Under the pieces are notes generated by a model. It was not told the origin of the DNA. It made no database searches and saw only the letters and a program-made list of their open reading frames with translations. The position numbers and the translations under genes were made by a program. A stretch of 64,000 nt of DNA from Zantedeschia hybrid cultivar (Eukaryota; Streptophyta; Magnoliopsida; Alismatales; Araceae), in assembly GCA_030544215.1 (NCBI GenBank), contig JARZZO010000013.1, forward strand, positions 29,929,229 to 29,993,228, written 5' to 3'. Position 1 is the first letter of the stretch; each line of letters opens with the position of its first letter. Below are positions 12,931-22,200 of the stretch, in pieces.

Positions 12931-13954
12931 AGGACAGTGACGTATTGTGGAGTCCAGTCGCATGGCATATTGTTCTATGGAATATAGTCAATGGCTGTGA
13001 CTGTTCATCTCTTGAACCTCAAAAGTTTTAACTCAATTTGGGGATCAGAGGAGTTAGTGATCAAGTCTTCGACTACCAGCTTCATGAAATGGCTTCGTGA
13101 ATGTATCAATAATTCAGAACTTCTGAATTTTCTTCATGAATGCTAATGATATCTTTACCTTGGCCTGTATCTGGTGGCTATACATGTGTAGAACAAAGAC
13201 ACTTTTTTTTGGTTTTCAACATGAGGTTATAATATCGTCTTTATGAGCGTCTTATAGGCGACATGTTTATTTTAAGCTTGTGATGGGCAGGAGTGCTTTA
13301 TGGTTGCAGTTTCCCTTACAAGAGTGGTCATTCATGAGCACATGTTTTAGAGAATTGTAATACTTGCTGCAATGCCTCTGCCGTTGCGGTGCGTGGCATT
13401 GTAGCAAATATAAAAAAATTGAAATATTTTTTGGTTGAATGTATAACTTGATCTCCGATCCGATGACTAAAAAATTCCATATATGCATGCACTGATATGT
13501 ATGATGGAGATGGGTATGATTACGTAGTTGGACATTTGATTATGATATAATGATTTTGGCATGTATTTTATTCGACTTCTGAGTTCTTTTAGCTCTCAAC
13601 AATATATGCCTTTCATGGGGTTGCTGTAACACGTTTCAATTCCAATGAGTCAAGGCAGGCTTCCTCTTCGTACTCCTCATCCCTTATCTATTTTCTTTCT
13701 CCCCTACCTGTGGTGCTATGGACCTTACCCCTATGAAAAAAAAAACCATAAAAAGAAATACTTTCTAACCCCCCCCCCCAAACCAAACTCTCTCCATCCC
13801 TCATCTCTCTCCCTTTTCCCAAATTTTTGTATCAAGTAATTGGTCACTTTATTACAGTGACTTTCCTTTTACATATCATAAAACATCCACACATTATCAT
13901 TAACGTCGTTGTTCCAGATGACTTCACTATTAATTTAGTAAAGAATGTTAGTCA
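12931..13954. other. Intergenic DNA
   Basis: No gene is recognised. A C-run near 13771-13780 and pyrimidine-rich stretches precede element A. Confidence 0.5.
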
Positions 13955-13959
13955 GTGGT

Positions 13960-15013
13960 TGATGTAGACTGGATTTATCACGACCGGATTCCGAGGCTGG
14001 AACTCGAAGAAGTGGATCCGAAGCCGGTTCGGATCGGTGTTACTGAGGCCCGACGGGGATCCGGAAGGCCGAGGAGGCGGAGGCGAAGACGAGGGTCCGA
14101 AGGCCGAAGGGTGCTTCGGTCGGTGCAGGTTCGTCTCCGGGAAGTCGGGGCCGAGGCTCCTTCGGCGGGCGAAGGGGCGGCGCGGATGAAGCTCCTTCTG
14201 GCTGTATTGTCGACAGGCGATGAAGCCGAAGCCGACGGTCTGAGGCCGAAAGGGTCTCGGACTCGGCTTGCTCTTGGATAGTGAGCCCAAAAGTCTTTTT
14301 TGTCGGACGAGGGGACATCGCGGGGCCGAGTCTCCCGTCGCGGGACAGCCGTCGCACGGCGTCGAGACTAGGGAGAGGAGTCCGAGGTCGGCGGCCGAGA
14401 CCGACTCGGGAAGGTCGGCGATGATTCGAACCGAGCTCCTGCAGGAAGGAAAGAAGAAGAAACCGGTCAGCAGGAGTCCCGGGCTCTGGCCCTTAGGAAC
14501 CCCCTCCGACGGTCAAGTTAGCTTCTGAAGATGATTCGATTCAGAAGGCAAGAAGTAGCTTTAATGCTATTTGGACCGTAGTCCTTAAGGGTCTCGGAGG
14601 CAAAGAGTTGCATACCTTTGGCAATAAATAGCGGTGTATTTATAGCAGAGGATAGAGGTTGGTTAACGGTGGTAGCCGATATAGGACTATGTTTGGGCTT
14701 ACTGGTAAACCGCCATAATGCCTGATCCGCCATCGGAGTGGGCCGGACTCGGCTATCGGGCCGAAGGGGGTTGGACCGCCGATGGGCCGAAGCCTGCTGG
14801 GCCTAGGGCTGCCGCGCTGTTCCCGGGCCGTAGGCTGATGGGCCGCTGACGGGCCGAAGCCTGTTGGGCCGGGAGCAACAGTGCCGCTTATGGGGCCGAG
14901 GGCTGCTGGGCCGCTGATGGGCTGGAGGCTCCCGGAGGGCCTGATACTGCTGCTGTTGGGCTGAACGGGGTTTGGGCCTGCTCTAATGGGCCGAATCGGA
15001 TTCTGCCTCATCA
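13960..15013 (-). repeat. Element A 3' LTR
   Basis: It is 1054 bp and pairs with 24812-25865 without net gaps. By eye I find about 28-30 substitutions, mostly transitions, or roughly 97% identity. An inverted TATA box (TATAAATA on the minus strand) lies at 14637-14644. Confidence 0.93.
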
Positions 15014-15016
15014 CAT

Positions 15017-15030
15017 AGCCCCCCACTCTT
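15017..15030 (-). promoter_or_regulatory. Element A polypurine tract
   Basis: On the minus strand AAGAGTGGGGGGCT ends three bases before the 3' LTR, the expected place for plus-strand DNA priming. Confidence 0.8.
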
Positions 15031-15624
15031 GTCTTTCTCAGCTCTGAGATGGCGAGAGTATAGCCCGAAGCTGCCAGAAGAATATCATAACAGGTGTCTT
15101 ACTCCGAAGCTCTGTTCTCCTTTTACTGGGAAGAGGGTGCCCTCGGTCGGCCGAGGGCTACGCGGTTGCTTCGTCCCCGCTCGGAGTGGCGACGAAGGCT
15201 TAGAGCTAAGAAGCCGAAGGGCCGAGCCCTCTGACTCGTGTCAGACTTCATTAAATGGACGGGATGGCGCGTCGCCTCGCGAGGAAGCACGGGACACGCG
15301 TCGCGCATCCGGCCGCTCCGTCGAAAACACAAAAGGATCCTGACCGCTCACGGGTCGCGGATCGCCTCGGCTCTCTGTCCGAGGCTTCACTCGGATTGCC
15401 GCCTCTCTCATCTTCAGCGCGCGGATCGGGACACGTGGCGCGTATCCGGGCGGTTAGCCGAAGGGTCGGAGCGCCTCGGCCGTTGATTGCTTCGCTGCAA
15501 GTCCTGGAGCCGGCCCGTCATCATTGCCGAAGGACGGTGCACGTGGCGGGCATCCGAGAGGAGCGAGGGGACGAGCGGGACGATCTCGGCCGTTGGCTTC
15601 GGCGGGAGGTGCTTCGAGTGGGCT

Positions 15625-15632
15625 TATAAATA
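15625..15632 (+). promoter_or_regulatory. TATA box of the element A antisense gene
   Basis: TATAAATA on the plus strand lies 275 bp before the antisense start codon at 15900 and outside the LTR. This suggests the gene has its own promoter. A GC-rich upstream region (15100-15600) and a pyrimidine-rich leader frame it. Confidence 0.65.
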
Positions 15633-15899
15633 CAAGCCCTCAGCAGGGCACTGTTCTTCTTCCTGCTGCTGCGCATGCGTTTCCTCTGCGATCATCCAAG
15701 CTCTTCTTCCTTCTCCAGCGGAAAGCTAGCTTCCTGAAGGCTTTGTCCGAGCTCGCCAGCCACCGTGGGAAGGTCTCCATTCCTCGGAGCGCATCGCTGG
15801 TGGAGCTGGGAGGCTTGAGAAGCCACACTCGGTTCAGGAGAGATTTCCTCCCCCTTCCTGCGAGTAAGCCCTAGCTTTCTTCCTTCCCTTCGTGGCCTT

Positions 15900-17832
15900 A
15901 TGGTCCGGGGTTCTTCCAGTGAGATTACTCCTTCGGACGAAGAGTATACTCCTTCCCACTCTTCGAGATCTCTTCTGTCAGATCCCCTCACCTCAGATTC
16001 CCTTGCCTTCGCGATGTCTGAAGAATCCGAGGTCTCCGGGACTGAGGGGTCCGAGGCTTCCGGAGCCGAGGTTTCCGGAGCCGAGACCTCCGGGGCCGAG
16101 GCTTCCGGGGCTGAGTCCGCCGAAGAGGTCCGGAACCCAGGCCAGGCTTCCGCTTCGGGACGCCGTCGCCCCGACATGGCTTCGGAAGCATCCTGCGCCC
16201 TTTCGGACGCAGAGGTTATGCGCCTTGTTTCTTACTTCCAGCTCCCTTCCTGGATGACGGTCCTTCGGCCTGACTCCGCCACCCGGGCTAACACTTTTCG
16301 CCCGGGTTCCTTCTCTATTTATGTTGATAGCTTCAAGGCGGGTTTCCATCTTCCTCTCCCCACCTTCGTCATCAACCTTCTCAGCTTCTACGGGCTGGCC
16401 CCGTCTCAGCTTTTTCCCAATTCCTGGCGTACCGTATACGGCTTCTTGAGCGTCTTTGCTCATATAAAGATCCGCCCTTCCATCAATGTCTTCCGTTATC
16501 TCTTCAAAATTCAAAGGCAGGGGAAGTCCGAGTGGTACTGCTTCGTCCCTCGGGTCGGCCGAAGCGTATTCTCCGGGAAGCCTTCGTCTATCCATGGCTG
16601 GAAGAGGAAGTTCGTCTTCGTCTCCCTGCTGGAGAAAGAGAAGAGCGTGTGGCCCTTCCCTACTGAATGGGCGCCGCTGGCCGCAGGCCTCTCGGATCCT
16701 CCTGCCCTTACCCCAGTCCAGAGCACCCTCGTGGGTCGCATTCAGATGAGGGCCCCGTACAACGTCTAGGGGCTTCTCAGCGCGTCGGAGCGGTTGGTGA
16801 ACGCCGGGGTATGGCCGGATCCTCAGTCCGATCCGGTGCGGGCCTTCCCCTACCTTCCTCCCGGGGAGACTCCGCGGGGCCGCGGAGGAAGGGCTGCCGC
16901 TCCTCTGGCCGAAGCTCTTCCGGCTGAGGATGCTGATGAAGTTTCGGCCGAGGGTAAGTCGGCTTTAAGTTTGTACTTGCTCACTGTTCTGTTTCTAACA
17001 GGCTCTTCTTGCTTGCAGCAATGACCAATCTCGACGCCCTCCTCGATCGGATATCCGACCAGCGCGGTCCGGGCCGGGCACCGGCCCCGCAGGCGGCAGG
17101 CAGGTCCAGCCGAGGCGCTGGGGCTCCGAGGACCCGAGGCGGGGTCCCAAGGACTGCGGCCTCTACTGAGGGCTGTGCTGCCGCCGCCGCTCTCGAAAGG
17201 GAGCAAAAGTCCAAATTCGCCGCTCGAAGGGGCGGCCGAGCGTCGAAGCGCCCCCGGTTGGCAGGGGCCGTAGACGCGGAGGAGGCTCCGTTGGTCAGGA
17301 GGAGTGCCGAGGCCCGAAGGGCCGCGAGGCTGGCGTCTCCTGAGGCGCCGAGGGGCGATTCCCCTCCGGCCGTTTCGGCTGGGGCCGGTGACGAAGGCGC
17401 CGGGTCGCAGGCGCCCCGGGCGCAGCGCGAGTGGTGGCGCCCCTAACCGGGGATTTATGTGGACGAGAGTATGGAAGACTCGCAGACGTGCCTCCGTCTG
17501 CTCCGTAGTCTTACTCTCCCTTCGGCCTTTGAAGGGCTGAAGCGCCATTCGGTCATGGACCTGGCGGCGATGAGCGCTCGGTTGGCGGTCCAGGTAATAA
17601 GCTTGAAGGTGCTTCAGTCGAGCTTTCCTTAGCTTTCTCTTGATTTTTTTTCTGATCATTGTTTGCTTTCGGTCCGCAGGCTGCGGTGACGGGTAGCGTC
17701 CTGATGCACCATCAGGAGCAGCTCCGACTCCAGCTCCTGGAGGCCGAGAGGGAGTCAGACGGTTCGGGCGAGGGTACTTCGGTGGTGCCCGACATCGAGC
17801 CCTTAGTCGATGGGCTCGTAACCGCGAGTGCC

Positions 17833-17864
<32 letters not shown>

Positions 17865-18465
17865 GCTGGAGGAGAGGGCAGCTGAGGCCCGTGCTTCCGC
17901 CGAGGCCAAGGTGAAGGCCGAGCGGGAGAAGGAGAAGGCCGAGGGGGAGCTCGCCGCGGCTCAGTTCGAGATCCGAGCCCTCAAGGTCCAGATTCAAGAG
18001 AAGGACTCCCGGCGGGCCTCGGAGAAGCGCCGACATGCCGAGGAGGTATCGGCGCTGAAGCAGGAGCTGGAGGAGGTGGCGGACGTGGCCGTAGCTGATT
18101 ACAAGGCTGGCCCGGACTTCGCCGAAGAGATCATCCAAGCTCAACTGCTGGCTTCTTCCTCCGTCTTCGACCTCGGGTTGGCTGTCGCCCAGAGGGCCTG
18201 CCCGAGCGTCGATCTGACTGGGGTCGCCCTACCGAGGGGTGAGGAAGCCAAGGAGCTCCTGTCTTGGTGGCAGGAACTTATGGCCGAGAGGACCTCGACT
18301 CCTGCGCCAGGTGACGAAGCTGCGCCCGCCAAGGGGGCCCCTGAGGAGGTTGTCCCTGAGGAGGCTGCCGCTCCTGAAGCGGTGCAGATCGTCGACTCTC
18401 CCTCTCCCTCTCCCTCTCCGGGACAAGCCGCAGCCGAGGTGGAGGAGGCCGAAGCCGAAGAATGA
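15900..18465 (+). pseudogene. Antisense gene (aORF) of element A, three exons, gypsy-type PF04195-like
   Basis: Three exons join cleanly: 15900-16953 (ends phase 1 at G|GTAAGT), 17019-17593 (ends phase 0 at CAG|GTAATA), and 17680-18465. Together they give 805 codons. Exon 1 has an acidic repeat region (about residues 40-80, units such as SGAE), then a domain of about residues 110-290 (LPSWMTVLRPDSA, FVINLLSFYGLAPSQL) that matches my knowledge of Pfam 'putative gypsy type transposon' (PF04195). Exon 2 is Arg/Ala-rich. Exon 3 is a long Glu/Lys/Ala coiled coil with a run of RA dipeptides, then an acidic tail. TAG at 16767-16769 and TAA at 17444-17446 interrupt the frame, yet coding continues in the same frame to each donor, so the lesions are recent. 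It is transcribed against gag-pol. Its function is unknown. Confidence 0.8.
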
Positions 18466-18479
18466 CGCGGGGATCTGCC

Positions 18480-18645
18480 CCGGTTTCCGCTTCTTCTTCT
18501 GTTGTAAGCCCTCGGCCAAGGGTATGGCTGGTTTACGCTTCTTCTTCTATCGTAAACCTCCGGCCAAGGATACGGCCGGCTTTCACTTCTTCTTCTGTTG
18601 TAAGCCCTCGGCCAAGGGTATGGCCGGTTTTTGTACTTCCTTTTC
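18480..18645. repeat. 48-bp tandem repeat, about three copies
   Basis: The phrase TTCTTCTTCT recurs at 18491, 18539 and 18587, each time followed by GTAA(G/A)CC and CGGCCAAGG. It follows the antisense gene's stop directly and probably lies in its 3' UTR. Confidence 0.8.
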
Positions 18646-18869
18646 TGTAAATATAAGGGATGTTTTTGGCTTTACCTTGGTGTTTGTGTATGATTGACCG
18701 AATCTGGCCCTTCAGAAGTCTGAGATCCTGTCATCGTTCGCTATAGCTTGTAAGGCCGAGACCCGATGTAGGTTCGGATAGAATGTCGCCATAGTACTCG
18801 GCCGGGGCCTTTACTAACGTGGTCCACATGATCTGAAGGGACATCTTGCCGCTTCTGATGTATTTTGTG

Positions 18870-19213
18870 TGGCCGAAGCCACTCCTGCTTCCGCTTGCGC
18901 GAACTTAGATATACCCTGCCGCTTCCCGAACCGGTACACATGGCCGGAACCACCCTCGGATCAAGGTATCGGCGGGCTTAGGAAGAATACCATGTCGCTC
19001 CCGATACGGTTTGCATGGCCGAAGCCACTCCCGGTACGGTTTACACGGACTTAGAAAGAATACCATGCCGCTCCCGATACGGTTTGCATGGCCGAAGCCA
19101 CTCCCGGTACGGTTTACACGGACTTAGAAAGAATACCATGCCGCTCCCGATACGGTTTGCATGGCCGAAGCCACTCCCGGTACGGTTTACACGGACTTAG
19201 AAAGAATACCATG
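18870..19213. repeat. 73-bp tandem repeat, three near-identical units plus diverged ones
   Basis: CCGATACGGTTTGCATGGCC starts at 19001, 19074 and 19147, a 73-bp period. More diverged units extend back to about 18870. The array separates the 3' ends of the two converging genes of element A. Confidence 0.85.
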
Positions 19214-19273
19214 TTTCTTGAAAAAGGAAGTCTTTATTCATACTCTTCGGCTATAAGCCTGGGGAAAAGTGAC

Positions 19274-22200
19274 TTACACATAATAACGCCGAAGGCGCTC
19301 AACATTCCAGGTGCGAGGGAGAGGTTGGCCCGAAAGGGTCTCCAACCGATAAGCTCCACGCCTGATCACCTCCCTGACCCGATAGGGCCCCTCCCAGTTG
19401 GGGGCAAGCTTTCCTGAGGCTTCGGCTGGTTTGGAAGCGTGAGCGTTCCTCAACACGAGGCTCCCTACTTCAAAGCCTCGGGGCTTTACTCGAGTGTTGT
19501 GGTACTTCGCCATGCGCTGTTGATAAGCGGCCAGCCGGATACGAGCCTTGTCTCGGGTCTCTTCAATGAGGTCCAGGTGGTCTTTCAGACCTTCTTCGTT
19601 GGCCTCCGGATCGTAATCAACGACCCTGGGAGAGGGAAGGCCGATCTCCACCGGAATAACGGCCTCTATGCCATAGGCCATGCGAAAGGGAGTTTCGCCG
19701 GTGGGGGTTCGGCTCGTCGTCCGATAAGCCCACAGAACACTTGGCAGCTCCTCTACCCATCGGCCCTTAGCTTCGCCGAGGCGGGTTTTCAATCCCTGTA
19801 GGAGGCTTCGGTTAGTGACTTCGACTTGGCCGTTTGTTCGAGGATGCGCCACCGAAGTGAATTTGTGGAGTATGCCGAAGCTGGCGCAGTTGTCGCTGAA
19901 CCGCCGGCTGTCGAACTGCTTCCCATTGTCAGAAATGATGGCCCGAGGGATGCCGAACCGGCAAATGATGGACTTCCAGACGAAGTTCCAAGCATTGTTA
20001 TCGGTTATTGCCGCGAGGGGTTCGGCTTCGACCCACTTAGTGAAATAATCTACCGCCACGATGAGGAATTTTCTCTGGCCGGTGGCGACGGGAAAAGGCC
20101 CCAGGAGGTCGATCCCCCATTGAGCGAAAGGCCAGGGGTCGGATAAGGGGGTCAGAAGGGCGGCTGCCTGGTGGATGAGGGAGCTATACCTCTGGCACTG
20201 GTCACAGCGCCGTACGAGGGCTAAAGCGTCCTCTCGGAGTGTTAGCCACCAGTAGCCTTGCCTTAGAAGCTTGTGAGCCAGGGCCCTTCCTCCTGCATGC
20301 GCTCCGCATACCCCTTCATGGACTTCTTTTGTGGCGTAGTCGGCTTCAGCTGGGCCGAGGCACCACAGCAGTGGTCGGCCGAAGGATTTCTTGTACAGGA
20401 CCCCGTCCAGAAGAAGAAAGTGGGATGAGCGCTGTCGAATGTGCTTCGCCTCCTTCGGATCTGGCGGGACTTCTCCTTGGAGAAGGAAAGCGACGAGGGG
20501 GGTCATCCATGTCTCGGCCTCGGCCTCAGCGACTTGCATGGCTTTGGTTTCGCCGAGGCTTGGTTCGGCGAGCTCCTCGACGAGGATCATTCGGCCTCCC
20601 CCCCCGTCTTGAGTTGACGCCAGCAGGGAAAGTGCATCGGCTCGAGCATTCTCGGCTCTCGGGATCCTCACGACTTCATAAGAGTCGAATTGGGCGAGGA
20701 TTTTGCGAGTCACCTGGAGATAAGACGCCATCATTGTGTCCCGAGCCTCGTACTCCCCGGAGATGTGGCTGGCAATCAGCTGGGAATCGCTGAAGGCCTT
20801 CAGGTTCCGGGCGCCGAGCTTCTTTGCGGCTCGGAGGCCGGAGATGAGAGCTTCATACTCGGCGGCATTGTTGGTTGCTGGGAAGGAGAAGCGCAGGGCG
20901 TACTCCGTGACGACCCCTTCGGGCGATGCCAGGATCCATACGGCGCCGCTGCCCGTGGAGCACGCGGAGTCGTCTACGAAGAGTCGCCATTCGTCTGCTG
21001 GCGCGGGTGCCGAAGTAGCCTCGGCTTTGGGCGCGTTGGGTACTGGCTGAGGCGCCCCGGAGGCGCCAGGGGTAAGTTCGGCGATGAAGTCTGCCAACGT
21101 CTGGGCTTTTATTGCTACCCGAGGAGCGTAGGAGATATCGAACTCTCCTAGCTCGATTGCCCATTTTGCCAGCCTGCCGGACACCTCTGGCCGGGAGAGG
21201 ACTTGCCTCAGGGGCTGGTCGGTGAGGACCTTCACGGAATGGGCCAGAAAATAGGGCCGGAGCCTCCTTGCGGACGAGACAAGGGCCAGAGCCAACTTCT
21301 CCAGGGCAAGGTACCGGAGTTCTGCTCCTTGAAGGGCTCGGCTGGTATAATAAACCGGCTTCTGAATGCATTCTTGCTCTCGGATGAGGACGGCACTGAG
21401 AGCCGTCTCGGAGACCGCAAGGTATAAGCTCAGGGGTTCCCCGGGAACTGGCTTGGATAAGATGGGGACTTTGGAGAGGTAGGCCTTCAGCTGGTCGAAG
21501 GCTGCTTGGCACTCTTCCGTCCACTCGAAGTTGTTGGCCTTCTTCAGTAGCTTGAAGAAGGGGAAACAATAGTCGGCCGCCCTTGACATGAAGCGACTAA
21601 GGGCAGCGATCCTTCCGTTCAGCTTCTGTACTTCTCGGATGTTTGCCGGGGGGCGCCTCTGCATGATGGCCAAAACCTTCTCGGGGTTGGCTTCCACCCC
21701 ACGGTGGGTGACCATGTAGCCGAGGAACTTGCCGGAGGCTACCCCGAAGGCGCACTTGGCCGGATTCAGCTTCATCTTGTACCGCCTAAGGGCGGAGAAA
21801 GTCTCGGCCAGGTCGGCCAAATGCCCTGCAGCGATGCGGCTCTTGACCAACATGTCGTCTATGTAGACCTCCATGTTTCGGCCCAACTGCGGAGCGAACA
21901 CTTTGTTGACCAGGCGCTGGTATGTCGCGCCGGCGTTCTTCAGACCGAAGGGCATTCGGGTGTAGCAGTACAGGCCCAAATCGGTCGTGAAGCTGGTCTT
22001 ACTCTCGTCATCCGGATGCATCCGGATCTGGTGGTAGCCCGAATAGGCGTCGAGGAAGCTTAAGAGCTCGTGGCCGGAAGTCGCGTCCACCACCTGGTCT
22101 ATCCGAGGCAGCGGAAAGCTGTCCATCGGACAGGCCTTGTTGAGGTTGGTGAAGTCCACGCACATACGCCACTTGCCATCTTTCTTTGGCACCATGACCA

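Noticed and set aside
13952..14357. Open frames of about 100 aa in both element A LTRs
   Set aside because: They lie in LTR DNA that is GC-rich and lacks stops by chance. No domain or start context supports them.
15692..17659. Long open frames on the minus strand across the element A antisense gene
   Set aside because: They are shadows of GC-rich coding on the plus strand, with repetitive, biased composition and no recognised domain.
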